Shown here: positions 18,713-26,802 of the stretch, one piece after another
Layout: each line of letters begins with the position of its first letter
Position numbering within the stretch: position 1 is the first letter of the stretch
Source: Hyphomicrobium sp.
GTDB lineage: Bacteria > Pseudomonadota > Alphaproteobacteria > Rhizobiales > Hyphomicrobiaceae
Assembly (NCBI RefSeq): GCF_009026145.1
Contig: NZ_WBUE01000023.1
Coordinates: 1 to 64,000, forward strand
Length of the DNA stretch: 64,000 nucleotides
Direction: 5' to 3'
Notes under the pieces: generated by a model
What the model was told of the DNA's origin: nothing
The model's database searches: none
What the model saw: the letters and a program-made list of their open reading frames with translations, nothing else
Translations under genes and position numbers: made by a program

Positions 18713-19561
18713 CTATTGCGCGGCACCCTCGATGCGGGCATCCGGCTCGTGCATCCTGGCGCGCAGCGCATCGACCCAGCGGAACAGCTCGTCGTAAGAG
18801 CCGTAGAGGTGATGGTCGGAGTGGCCGGCGCGCGGGAAGGTGACGATCTCCTTCGGTGCCTTCGCGGCGGCGTAGATCGCCTTGCCCATGTCGACCGGAA
18901 TGACCCGGTCGTCCTCGCCGTGCATGACGAGTAGCGGCGCCTTAACGCGCGGCAGATGACGCATGGTCTCGTAGCGGTCGAACATGAAGGGTCGCACGGG
19001 CAGATACGGGTAGGCGAGCGCCGCCACGTCGACGATCGACGTATACGGCGCATCCAGCACCAGACCGCCGACCGCGTTATCGGCCGCCAACTGCACGGCG
19101 ACGCCCGAGCCGAGCGACTCGCCGTAGACGATGATGTCGTCGGGCTCGATGCCGTCCTTGATCAGTGTCTCATAGGCGAGTCTGGCGTCGGCGACGTTGG
19201 TGCGCTCGCTCGGGCTTCCCGTCGAGCCGCCATAGCCGCGGTAGCTCAGGAACAGCACCCCATAGCCGCGACCAATGAAGCGGCGCACGCGCTCGGAGCG
19301 GCTCGCAAGGTTTCCGGCGTTGCCGTGGAAATAGAGCAGTGTCGGCTGGCCGGGCGCGGCGGGGGCGTACCAGGAGACGAGGCGCACGCCGTCGGGCGCG
19401 TCGATGACGCGCTCTTTGACGCCCTGGAGATTGAAGCTCGCCGGCGCCACGCGCTCGGGGTCGGGAAAATACATCAGCCGGCGCTGCAGCACGAAGGCGG
19501 CCACCGCCACCACGGCGTAGAGGGCAAAGAGCCCGTACGCGAGCTTTACGATCAGCTGCAT
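18713..19561 (-). CDS. alpha/beta hydrolase (Bem46/ABHD13-like)
   Basis: A 282-residue serine hydrolase with an N-terminal membrane anchor (residues 5-27, LAYGLFALYAVVAVAAFVLQ). The fold is marked by LLYFHGNAGN (oxyanion region), nucleophile elbow VYGESLGSGVA, an acid region HGEDDRVIP and the catalytic histidine in FPRAGHSDHH. This resembles the Bem46/ABHD13 group; natural substrate is unknown. It is probably anchored to the inner membrane with the catalytic domain on one face. Monocistronic and convergent with rpsU. Confidence 0.82.
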   Translation of the reverse strand: MQLIVKLAYGLFALYAVVAVAAFVLQRRLMYFPDPERVAPASFNLQGVKERVIDAPDGVRLVSWYAPAAPGQPTLLYFHGNAGNLASRSERVRRFIGRGYGVLFLSYRGYGGSTGSPSERTNVADARLAYETLIKDGIEPDDIIVYGESLGSGVAVQLAADNAVGGLVLDAPYTSIVDVAALAYPYLPVRPFMFDRYETMRHLPRVKAPLLVMHGEDDRVIPVDMGKAIYAAAKAPKEIVTFPRAGHSDHHLYGSYDELFRWVDALRARMHEPDARIEGAAQ

Positions 19562-19749
19562 GCGGTTCCGACGCGTACGAGCAAGGAAGCTTCCCTGACG
19601 ATCTGCCCACCCCGCATCAGCTTAAACCGCGAAGCCCACGGTCGCGAAGCGCGTTCATCGGACTCGCATAACAAACTGGCCTAAGATGGCCTAAGCCTTT
19701 GCTGCAACCGATAATTGCGCTACAAGTGATATGCAACTTAAGCCAAAGC

Positions 19750-19836
19750 CATTGCCGGGGAGGGAATTTCCTTAGCTAGTCGTTTGAACAATCTCCCTTG
19801 TTTCGCCATGCCGGGCGCTTCGCCGCCCGGCTTTTT
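19750..19836 (+). ncRNA. candidate small RNA ending at an orphan terminator
   Basis: No protein-coding gene on the plus strand precedes the strong terminator at 19810-19836. The roughly 85 bases before it can fold: GGGAGG near 19759 pairs with CTCCC near 19793, followed by the terminator hairpin. Upstream there are possible promoter elements but no clear consensus, so the 5' end is approximate. Orientation is set by the T tract, which lies on the plus strand only. Confidence 0.4.
19810..19836 (+). terminator. rho-independent terminator without an obvious upstream gene
   Basis: GCCGGGCG (19810-19817) pairs with CGCCCGGC (19824-19831) around a CTTCGC loop and is followed by five T residues. 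It points away from ald, whose stop is at 19849 on the other strand, so it does not terminate ald. Confidence 0.75.
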
Positions 19837-19848
19837 CGTTGCTCGCCG

Positions 19849-20967
19849 TCATTTGCCGAGCGCGCGCAAAGGGTCGAAGTAGGTGAGCCCCAGCGCCTCC
19901 GCCACCGCCGGATAGGTGATCTTCCCGTCGTAGATGTTGAGCCCGGCGAGGAGGTGCGGATCGGCGCGCAGCGCGGCCGCCGTGCCCTTGTCGGCTAGCG
20001 CCAGAACGAAGGGGAGCGTCGCGTTGTTGAGCGCGAAGGTCGACGTGCGCGCCACCGCGCCAGGCATATTGGTGACGCAGTAGTGCACGACGCCGTGCGC
20101 GACGTAGCTCGGGCTGGCGTGCGTCGTCGGGCGCGAGGTTTCCGCAAAGCCGCCCTGGTCGATGGAGACGTCGACGATGACCGAGCCGCGCTTCATCGCC
20201 TTGACCAGCTCGGTAGAGATCAGCTTCGGCGCCGCCGCGCCGGGCACCAGAACCGTGCCGATCACGAGGTCGGCCTGCAGCACGTAGTCCTCGATCGCCT
20301 GGCGCGTCGAGAAGATCGTGTTGAGCGAGGCGCCGAACTGTTGGTCGAGCGCGTATAGCCGCTCGATGTTGATGTCGATGCAGGTGACGAAGGCTTCGAG
20401 GCCCACGGCCATGCGCACCGCGTTGACGCCGGCGACGCCGCCACCGACGACGACGACGTTGGCGGGCGCGACGCCGGCCGAGCCGCCGAGCAGCATGCCG
20501 CGTCCGCCCTGCTCCATCTCCAAGCAATGGGCGCCGGCCTGGATCGCCATGCGTCCTGCCACCTCGCTCATCGGCGATAGCAGCGGCAGGCCGCCGCGTG
20601 CGCCAGTCACCGTCTCATAGGCGATGGCGGTGACGCCCGAGCGCATCAGGTCTTTCGCCTGTTGCGGGTCGGGCGCCAGGTGCAGGTAGGTGAACAGCGT
20701 CTGACCCTGGCGCAGCATGGCGCACTCGTTGGGCTGCGGCTCCTTCACCTTGACGATCAGGTCGGCGCCGGCGAATACCTCGGCGGCGCTGGGAACGATG
20801 GTCGCGCCGGCGCGGCGGTAGTCGTCGTCGATGATGCCCATGCGCTCGGCGGCATCCGTCTCGACCAGCACCTCGTGTCCGTGCAGGACGAGCTCGCGCA
20901 CGCTGGCCGGCACCAGGCCGACGCGGTACTCGTGCACCTTCACCTCTTTCGGCACGCCGATGCGCAT
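19849..20967 (-). CDS. ald: alanine dehydrogenase
   Basis: A 372-residue NAD-dependent enzyme interconverting L-alanine and pyruvate plus ammonia. The N-terminus MRIGVPKEVKVHEYRVGL, the catalytic-lysine segment LIVKVKEPQ, the Rossmann motif VVVVGGGVAGVNA, and the late CVTNMPGAVARTST signature are all diagnostic. The ATG at 20967 follows GAGGAAAGG; an upstream in-frame extension is not part of the family. It gives nitrogen assimilation or alanine catabolism. Divergent from a phosphatase gene. Confidence 0.95.
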   Translation of the reverse strand: MRIGVPKEVKVHEYRVGLVPASVRELVLHGHEVLVETDAAERMGIIDDDYRRAGATIVPSAAEVFAGADLIVKVKEPQPNECAMLRQGQTLFTYLHLAPDPQQAKDLMRSGVTAIAYETVTGARGGLPLLSPMSEVAGRMAIQAGAHCLEMEQGGRGMLLGGSAGVAPANVVVVGGGVAGVNAVRMAVGLEAFVTCIDINIERLYALDQQFGASLNTIFSTRQAIEDYVLQADLVIGTVLVPGAAAPKLISTELVKAMKRGSVIVDVSIDQGGFAETSRPTTHASPSYVAHGVVHYCVTNMPGAVARTSTFALNNATLPFVLALADKGTAAALRADPHLLAGLNIYDGKITYPAVAEALGLTYFDPLRALGK

Positions 20968-21287
20968 GCTGATCGCCTTTCCTCGTTGGGTCGGCTGCCC
21001 AAGGTATTGGTGCGCGGCCCGATCGCAACCGCGATCTTGCCCTCTCCCCAGCCGATGCGCACGGGTTGAGCAAATCGCGCCGCACGCCCGCGTTCTGCGG
21101 CGCCAAATCGCCAAGTGTTACGCCCTGCTTACGCATCGTTATCTTTGACGATGGGGCGTGGCATCGACCGCTCAATTTTTCGCGCTATGATGGGAGCCGC
21201 CGGTGCCCCCCGAAATCTTGCGCGCCCGAAGCTGCCGCAGATTGCGCACGCCGCGCCAACCCGAAATCGCCTAGGAGACAAGAGCCC
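20968..21287. other. divergent intergenic region between ald and the HAD phosphatase
   Basis: About 320 bp without a supported gene. It should hold both promoters. The ald ribosome-binding site is visible at its left end and a GGAGACAAGAG site at the right. No inverted repeat, riboswitch or small gene was convincing. Confidence 0.4.
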
Positions 21288-22025
21288 ATGCGGCTGCCCG
21301 CGACTCCAATTACGCCTACCATCGTGTTCGATCTCGACGGCACCCTCGTGCATACGGTGCCGGACATCGCCGCCGCGCTCGACGCCGCGCTCGCGCCCTA
21401 CGGCGTCCAGCCGACCAGCATCGGCGAAGCCGCGAGCATGATGGGTGATGGCTTGAGCGAGTTCTTCTGGAAGGCGCTCGTTTCCAAGCGTCTCAATCTG
21501 CCGGCCGACGAAGCCGATGCCGCGCGCCGGCGCTTCATCGATACCTATGCAGCTTCGCCCGCGACGCTGTCGCACGTCTATCCCGGCATCCGCGCGCTGC
21601 TGCAAGAGCTGCGCGAGCGCGGCGTCAGGACGGCAGTGTGCACCAACAAGATCGAGCGCATCGGCTCGGACATCCTCGAGCGCTTCGACCTGCGCCGCTA
21701 CTTCGACGCCGTCGTCGGCTCCGGCGGCGACCGTCCGATGAAACCGGATCCACGCCCGATCTTGGAGGCGGTGGCGCGCGCCGGCGGGCGCATCGAGCGC
21801 GCGCTGCTCGTCGGCGACACGGGCGCCGACCACGGCGCGGCGATCGCGGCGCGCATTCCGCTCATCCTGATCGACTACGGCTACAGCCATGTGCCGATCA
21901 GCGCGCTGACCTACGGCATCATCGTCGACAATCCGCTCAGCCTGCACGAGGCGGTCATGCACTTCGTCGGCATGGAGCACTTCCTCGGGCCCGACGCGGA
22001 CCTGCACCACCCCTCCGTCGCTTAG
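21288..22025 (+). CDS. HAD-superfamily phosphatase (phosphoglycolate phosphatase-like)
   Basis: A 245-residue cytoplasmic phosphatase. Motif I is VFDLDGTLVHT with both catalytic aspartates, motif II the threonine in AVCTNKIE, motif III the lysine in RPMKPDPRP, and motif IV GDTGADHGAA. The cap insert after motif I and the overall length fit phosphoglycolate phosphatase (Gph), which salvages 2-phosphoglycolate, but closely related HADs have other substrates. The ATG at 21288 follows GGAGACAAGAG. Monocistronic. Confidence 0.82.
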   Translation: MRLPATPITPTIVFDLDGTLVHTVPDIAAALDAALAPYGVQPTSIGEAASMMGDGLSEFFWKALVSKRLNLPADEADAARRRFIDTYAASPATLSHVYPGIRALLQELRERGVRTAVCTNKIERIGSDILERFDLRRYFDAVVGSGGDRPMKPDPRPILEAVARAGGRIERALLVGDTGADHGAAIAARIPLILIDYGYSHVPISALTYGIIVDNPLSLHEAVMHFVGMEHFLGPDADLHHPSVA

Positions 22026-22163
22026 GGGCACCTCAATCCCGACGCGCCCCTGCGCCCCCGCCCCTTCAACGACGCAAGTGCGAACCGCTACCCTTGGTTG
22101 TGCAGCCGATCCTGGCTAGGATTATTCTTTTGCGTAGCTGCATTTCGCGTCGGGGGGCGTGTT

Positions 22164-23297
22164 GTGGACCAGAGTGAAACGAGCGTCAGGGGCGCATTGC
22201 TATTATTCGTCATCATCTGCGCCGCGCTATTTGCTGTGTGGATTGTGATCGGACCGGGCGACCAATGGGCGACCGCGGTCATTGAGCAGGTTCGACTATC
22301 TCTGCAGATTGCCACCGACTGGTATCAGAAGACAGTCGATGGCCCGTCAAAGCTGATCGCGCCGGCGATCACCATCGCTAGCGGCAGCTACGCCATTTAC
22401 AAGGGCTACAAGTACGCCGAGTCCCGCCTGCACTATCGCCTAAACGACTTTCTGGCGCGGGAGGAACAGCGTCTGGCAGACGCGCGCAAGCAGCTGCGCC
22501 TCATCATCGAGCGACCAAACGTCAATCGCAAGTTTCGCGAGCCAATCTTCCTTGAGAAGCCTTTGAAGAACGCGGTGCGTGAGCTGGGCTGGGGGAGCTA
22601 CTTTCTCGGGCCGCAGCTCGGTTATGTCAGCTTCCAACTCGACACTTCTATCACTCAGCTCGAGCGACGTGTGAAATTATCAGAAGACCATCATCGTCAT
22701 CTGGAGCGGCAATTGGCGACCGCTCATTTGCTCAAGGGAGCTATGCATGTTGCCGAAGCCTCCCGCACTGGCATGAGCAACGGATATAGTCGGCCACACG
22801 TCACGAGCGCGCTTGGTCATTTTCAATCCGCATTGGCAGTTGATGAGAAGGATTGCGAAGCGCTCGAATATGCCGCCCATGCCCACATTTGCCTAAAGCA
22901 AGATGGCGAGGCGAAGGACCGGCTTGGCGCGCTCTTGGAGCTGACCAGTGGGCAACCTAAGTCGCTCGCGCGCGCTCGCGCATTTCGATACATGGCCGAT
23001 ATCGAAGCGGCGCACGATCGCCCGAGAATCGCTCGAAGCAATCTGCGGGCAGCCTTGAAGGTTCTTCCGAACCTCCATTTCGAAGATCGGATTGAGGAAG
23101 CCGAGATTCACGAAGCCTTGGGCGATCGGCAGATAACACTGCACGCGCATATACAGGCGCAATCGCATTGGGAGATCGCGAAGGCCTTGTACGAGGAGAT
23201 CGACATGCCGACCGCAAGAGATGGTCGAGCGCGTGTTGCGGCGAAGCTCGCCGCCCTCGACAAACTGCCCGACAAGGACACGGACGAGGACGAATAG
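22164..23297 (+). CDS. membrane-anchored TPR-like protein of unknown function
   Basis: A protein of about 377 residues if started at the GTG at 22164, which has a GGGGGG stretch upstream; a TTG start 22 codons earlier is possible. One strong hydrophobic segment (LLLFVIICAALFAVWIVIG) lies near the N-terminus and a second weaker one near residue 70. The rest is helical, with TPR-like repeats from about residue 200 (HFQSALAVDEKDCEALEYAA; AAHDRPRIARSNLRAALKVL). Base composition is lower in GC and codon use less biased than neighbours, a sign of recent acquisition. No family is recognised. Confidence 0.7.
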   Translation: MDQSETSVRGALLLFVIICAALFAVWIVIGPGDQWATAVIEQVRLSLQIATDWYQKTVDGPSKLIAPAITIASGSYAIYKGYKYAESRLHYRLNDFLAREEQRLADARKQLRLIIERPNVNRKFREPIFLEKPLKNAVRELGWGSYFLGPQLGYVSFQLDTSITQLERRVKLSEDHHRHLERQLATAHLLKGAMHVAEASRTGMSNGYSRPHVTSALGHFQSALAVDEKDCEALEYAAHAHICLKQDGEAKDRLGALLELTSGQPKSLARARAFRYMADIEAAHDRPRIARSNLRAALKVLPNLHFEDRIEEAEIHEALGDRQITLHAHIQAQSHWEIAKALYEEIDMPTARDGRARVAAKLAALDKLPDKDTDEDE

Positions 23298-23298
23298 C

Positions 23299-23550
23299 TT
23301 AGAAGCTCAGGCGCGTCAGATACCCGAGGAGATAGGCTGCGCCGCTTGCGATCAGCGCATGTCCTGCACTCTGCCACGCCGCCCAGCCGATAGCCGATCT
23401 CGCGTACGGTTTCGCATAGCTCTCCGCGAGTTCGCGATGATCTACTGCTGACAACAGCATCAGAGCGGCGGCACCAATGAGAAATGTCCAGATCGGCGCA
23501 TTGAAGTATGCAGCCGTCGCCGTCGAAAGGATTGCGATATATGCCAGCAT
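23299..23550 (-). CDS. small multi-span membrane protein
   Basis: An 83-residue protein starting MLAYIAILSTATAAYFN with three hydrophobic segments separated by a short charged loop (VDHRELAESYAKPYARS). A longer frame to 23694 exists but its N-terminus looks non-coding. It ends 1 bp from the stop of the convergent TPR gene. No family recognised; it could be a partner of that gene, since both look unlike their surroundings. Confidence 0.5.
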   Translation of the reverse strand: MLAYIAILSTATAAYFNAPIWTFLIGAAALMLLSAVDHRELAESYAKPYARSAIGWAAWQSAGHALIASGAAYLLGYLTRLSF

Positions 23551-23652
23551 GCCCACCACCCCCGATTTGGGCGGTGAGTGAATATGATTCGTCCTCACAT
23601 GGCGTGTTGCGGACTGTTGATAAATCTGGCTGCGACCGAAGCCTTGCCCCCC

Positions 23653-23684
23653 AAAAAAAAATAGCGCGGCGGGGGCCGCGCTAT
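23653..23684 (-). terminator. rho-independent terminator of the CsbD gene
   Basis: ATAGCGCGGC (23661-23670) pairs perfectly with GCCGCGCTAT (23675-23684) around GGGG, followed on the minus strand by nine T residues (A run at 23653-23661). It begins 21 bp after the CsbD stop. Confidence 0.85.
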
Positions 23685-23704
23685 TCTTCGCCAACTAGCC
23701 CTGC

Positions 23705-23902
23705 TCAGTGGGTGTTCAGCCAGTTGTCGACGGCCTTCCTCACCTGGTCCTTGGCAAAGCCGTAGCGGGTCTGGATCAGCCCCTCGAGCTGCTCGCGGTT
23801 GCCGTTGATCTGCGCGAGGTCATTGTCGGTGAGCTTGCCCCACTGCTCCTTCACCTTGCCGCTGAACTGCTTCCAGTTGCCTTCGACGCGATCCCAGTTC
23901 AT
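23705..23902 (-). CDS. CsbD family stress-response protein
   Basis: A 65-residue hydrophilic protein with the CsbD signature: MNWDRVEGNWKQFSGKVKEQ, then WGKLTDNDL and an Arg-Glu-Gln-Leu-Glu-Gly segment. CsbD proteins are induced by general stress in many bacteria; their biochemical role is unknown. A GGGAGGTAAGCG site precedes the ATG and a strong terminator follows, giving a single-gene unit, as expected for a highly expressed stress gene. Confidence 0.9.
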   Translation of the reverse strand: MNWDRVEGNWKQFSGKVKEQWGKLTDNDLAQINGNREQLEGLIQTRYGFAKDQVRKAVDNWLNTH

Positions 23903-24132
23903 CGCTTACCTCCCGGTTTGAACGCCGACGCAGCGACGCAGACCCGTCCTGCCGGCGGCCGGATCGTTCCCGCGCGCGGGTGAACAAGTGGGTTACGGGG
24001 GGGCCGGCAATTAGCTCAAATTTGGCTGCGGCGCGCTGCGGTCGCACGCCACCGCCATTCTTTCGCCGAACTGTGCGGACGCATATGCCCGTGAGCGGGA
24101 CCGGTATCTCGATAGATATCAGGGGGGTAGTC

Positions 24133-24942
24133 ATGTTCTTTCTCGCTCGGCGCGCCCGCTCGCGGGGCGCCAACGACGATTTCTCATCCGACCTCGACGA
24201 GGAGAGCGAGCTTGCCTTCGATGCCGGCGAGCGGATTTGTCCGCCGCCCGACGACGGCGGCAGCAGCATGCTCGGAGCCAGCATCGTCATTGCGCTCATG
24301 CTTGGTGCCGGCTGGATCGTGATGCAGGCGCCGGCCGATTGGCTCGGCGTGGTCGGTGAGAGAGTGGCCGCCCTGTCAGCGCTGTTGCGCGATACGAGGC
24401 CTGCCGTCGTCAGCGCCGAATCGTCCGCCATCGCGACGGTCGATGCGTCAATCTCGGCGGTGCCGGAGGCGCATGTTGCCGACGCGCCGCCCGTGTCCGG
24501 TGAGGCGGTACCCGATGTGCCGGCGGTCTCGACGAACGCCGGCGCGCCAGTGGAGACCGGCTCGATCGATCCGGCCGCCGAAGCGCCCCCGGCGGAGCCG
24601 CTGCCGCCGCCCAAGGTCGATCCCGCCGACCCCTACCAGAAGCGCGCCGCCGCGGTCGGCCTGCACCCCGACCTTTCGCGCGTGCTGCTGAAGCGGATGA
24701 CGTCCTCCGACTACCGCAATGCCGGCTACGCCATCGAAAACGCCGTCGCCAAGACCGCCGACGACGGCGAGTTCATCTGGCCGCGTCAGCGCAAGCCCGA
24801 GGAGGCGCTGTTCCGCGTCCGCTTCGTGCGCGGCGCTGCACCCCATTGCCGACGCTACGTCGTCACGGTGACCAAGGACAGGTGGTCGACGACGGCACCG
24901 CCGATGGAGAAGTGCGGTGCAGGCGATAGTAAGAGAGGGTGA
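24133..24942 (+). CDS. single-span membrane protein with Pro/Ala-rich linker
   Basis: A protein of about 269 residues from the ATG at 24133, preceded by AGGGGGG; longer in-frame starts at 23980 and 24085 exist. It has an acidic cytoplasmic N-terminus, one membrane span (residues 48-67, LGASIVIALMLGAGWIVMQA), a low-complexity Ala/Pro/Val linker of about 100 residues, and a compact C-terminal domain (residues 165-265) with two cysteines. No known family is recognised; the layout suggests a periplasmic domain tethered to the inner membrane. Confidence 0.6.
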   Translation: MFFLARRARSRGANDDFSSDLDEESELAFDAGERICPPPDDGGSSMLGASIVIALMLGAGWIVMQAPADWLGVVGERVAALSALLRDTRPAVVSAESSAIATVDASISAVPEAHVADAPPVSGEAVPDVPAVSTNAGAPVETGSIDPAAEAPPAEPLPPPKVDPADPYQKRAAAVGLHPDLSRVLLKRMTSSDYRNAGYAIENAVAKTADDGEFIWPRQRKPEEALFRVRFVRGAAPHCRRYVVTVTKDRWSTTAPPMEKCGAGDSKRG

Positions 24943-24966
24943 GGTTGTCGTGAGGCCCGCGTGAGC

Positions 24967-25278
24967 CTACTCGCGCGCGTCGAGCTGGCGCAGGCAGATT
25001 TCCCGCCACTTGCTCTTGGTGATGTGCGTGCCCTCGTCCCAGGTGTCCATGCACTGCTTGAGCTTTGCTTCCCTCGATACGGTCGGCGCTTGCGAGGCAG
25101 TCGCCGCTTCGCCCGGCGTGGTGCCGTCGGGCCGGTAGTTGCGCGTGCCCTTGCGCTGCACGGGCTCCAGAATGGGGGATGGGTCGCGTTGGTCGAAGAT
25201 GGGCGGCGCCGCGAGCACGGCATCGCCGAGCTGCGCCGCGCCCATGACAACCAGCAGAAGTAAGCGCGCCAGAACCAT
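24967..25278 (-). CDS. small secreted protein
   Basis: A 103-residue exported protein with a signal peptide (MVLARLLLLVVMGAAQLGDA, cleavage probably after LAA). The mature domain is Pro-rich and then helical, with two cysteines in KLKQCMDTWDEGTH and WREICLRQL that could form a disulfide; the C-x4-W and W-x2-I-C pattern recurs in small alphaproteobacterial secreted proteins of unknown function. Convergent with the preceding membrane protein gene. Confidence 0.6.
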   Translation of the reverse strand: MVLARLLLLVVMGAAQLGDAVLAAPPIFDQRDPSPILEPVQRKGTRNYRPDGTTPGEAATASQAPTVSREAKLKQCMDTWDEGTHITKSKWREICLRQLDARE

Positions 25279-25368
25279 AACGAATTATACCACGGCCCGG
25301 CCGCGCTCGGATGCGGCGTGCGATCATGGTGAAACAATCGGCAAGGCCTGCGCTCCGGCGCCACGGCG

Positions 25369-26472
25369 CTAGCCAAAGCGCACGGCGTAGATCGGCGGCA
25401 GGTGCTGTGACAGGCATCGCCAGCTGTCGCCCTGGTCCTCCGACACCCACAGGTTGCCCGTCGTGCTGCCGAACGCGAGACGGTTGCCGGAAGCATCGAT
25501 GTCGAGCGCGTGGCGGTAGACGAGATCGTAGGCGTGCTCCTGCGGCAGGCCTTGGCGCAGGGTTTCGAAGCTCTTGCCGCCATCGCGCGTGCGCGTGACC
25601 ACCACTTGGCCGGCGACGGGAATGCGCTTCTCGTCCTTGATGGCGGGGACGAACCACGCGGTATCGGCGTCATCGGGATGCACGGCGACGGGGAAGCCGA
25701 ACACCGAGGGGCTGGCCTCGCCGATCTCCTCCCAGTGCGCCCCGCCGTCGTCGGAGCGGAAAATGCCGTTGTGGTGCTGCACCCATAGGCGCTCGGGGCG
25801 CGCGCGGCACTGCACGAGGCGGTGCGGGTCCTGGATGTCGGGGTCATACTGCTGCTCGGGTGGCATGAAGGCGGCGCGCATGCCTTCTCCCGAGCAGTCC
25901 CAAGTGGCGCCGCCGTCGGTTGACGTCCACACGCCGCCGCAGGAAACGCCGAGCTTGACATGCTTGGCATCGCGCGGGTCGACGCAAATGGAGTGGATGC
26001 CCGGCAGGTCGGCGCCGCCGCCGAACCACTTCTTGCGCTTGGGATGGTCCCACAGCGAGCGCACAAGCTCCCAGCTTGCGCCATGGTCGGCTGAGCGGAA
26101 GAGGCCGCCGGGGATGGTGCCGCACCACAGGACGCCCGGCTCGGCGGGCCCGCCCGTCTCCAGCGCCCAGATCTTGACCGTCGACCACGGGATGGGCTTG
26201 CCCCACATGTCCTTGTCGTCCTCGCCCTCGGGCTTTTCCGGGTATACGGGGGCGGCAATCTCCTCCCAGGCGCCGCCGCCGTTCTTCCGGTGCAGCTTGA
26301 CGCCGAAGTGGCCGTGGTCGAGGGCGGCGTAGAGCTGGCCGCCGCGGCTATCGGCGAGCAGCATCGAGACGTGGTCGGCGAGAAAGTCGGCGCCGGCGAT
26401 GGACCAAGCCCCACCGTTGCGCTTCAGCGTGAACAAACCCTTGCGCGTCGCAACGAAGATGCGGTCGCTCAT
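25369..26472 (-). CDS. BNR/YCF48-type beta-propeller protein
   Basis: A 367-residue cytoplasmic propeller with repeated Asp-box-like turns: SADHGASWE, STDGGATWD, SDDGGAHWEE, TRDGGKSFE and SEDQGDSWR. This is the sialidase-like or YCF48-like repeat family that covers many unrelated functions; no sialidase catalytic residues stand out, and there is no signal peptide (MSDRIFVATRKGLFTL). It lies 24 bp downstream of a MoaD/ThiS gene on the same strand, a pairing I have seen described as conserved, so the two are probably one operon and one process. Function unknown. Confidence 0.75.
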   Translation of the reverse strand: MSDRIFVATRKGLFTLKRNGGAWSIAGADFLADHVSMLLADSRGGQLYAALDHGHFGVKLHRKNGGGAWEEIAAPVYPEKPEGEDDKDMWGKPIPWSTVKIWALETGGPAEPGVLWCGTIPGGLFRSADHGASWELVRSLWDHPKRKKWFGGGADLPGIHSICVDPRDAKHVKLGVSCGGVWTSTDGGATWDCSGEGMRAAFMPPEQQYDPDIQDPHRLVQCRARPERLWVQHHNGIFRSDDGGAHWEEIGEASPSVFGFPVAVHPDDADTAWFVPAIKDEKRIPVAGQVVVTRTRDGGKSFETLRQGLPQEHAYDLVYRHALDIDASGNRLAFGSTTGNLWVSEDQGDSWRCLSQHLPPIYAVRFG

Positions 26473-26495
26473 GGCGCCTCCCACGTGTGCTTTCG

Positions 26496-26765
26496 TTATC
26501 CGCCCGACAGCGCCTGTAGCACGTAAATCTCGCCGTTTTCGAGGACGGGATCGGAAAGATGCACGCGATCTGTAATGCGCTTGCCGTCGACGAACACCAC
26601 CATGTGCTTGCGCAGGGCCGACTGGTCGTCGAGCACGTAGGCGCGGGCGCGCGCGTTGCCGGCGAGGGCGGCTTCGAGTGCCTCGCGCACGGTTCGCGCT
26701 TCAACGCTCACCGGCGGGCAGGCGATGTGACGCTGCAGATTGGGTGTGAAGACGACGCGCGGCAT
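26496..26765 (-). CDS. MoaD/ThiS family ubiquitin-like sulfur carrier
   Basis: An 89-residue beta-grasp protein ending in the characteristic C-terminal Gly-Gly (QALSGG), which would be adenylated and thiocarboxylated by an E1-like enzyme. The VREALEAAL helix and VVFVDGKRI strand fit the fold. No moaE, thiG or E1 gene is near, so it is unlikely to be the main MoaD or ThiS. Its operon partner is the BNR propeller downstream. The recipient of the sulfur or the conjugate is unknown. Confidence 0.78.
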   Translation of the reverse strand: MPRVVFTPNLQRHIACPPVSVEARTVREALEAALAGNARARAYVLDDQSALRKHMVVFVDGKRITDRVHLSDPVLENGEIYVLQALSGG

Positions 26766-26802
26766 GCGCGCGATCTTAGCGCATGCCCCCGGTGTGAGCG
26801 AC

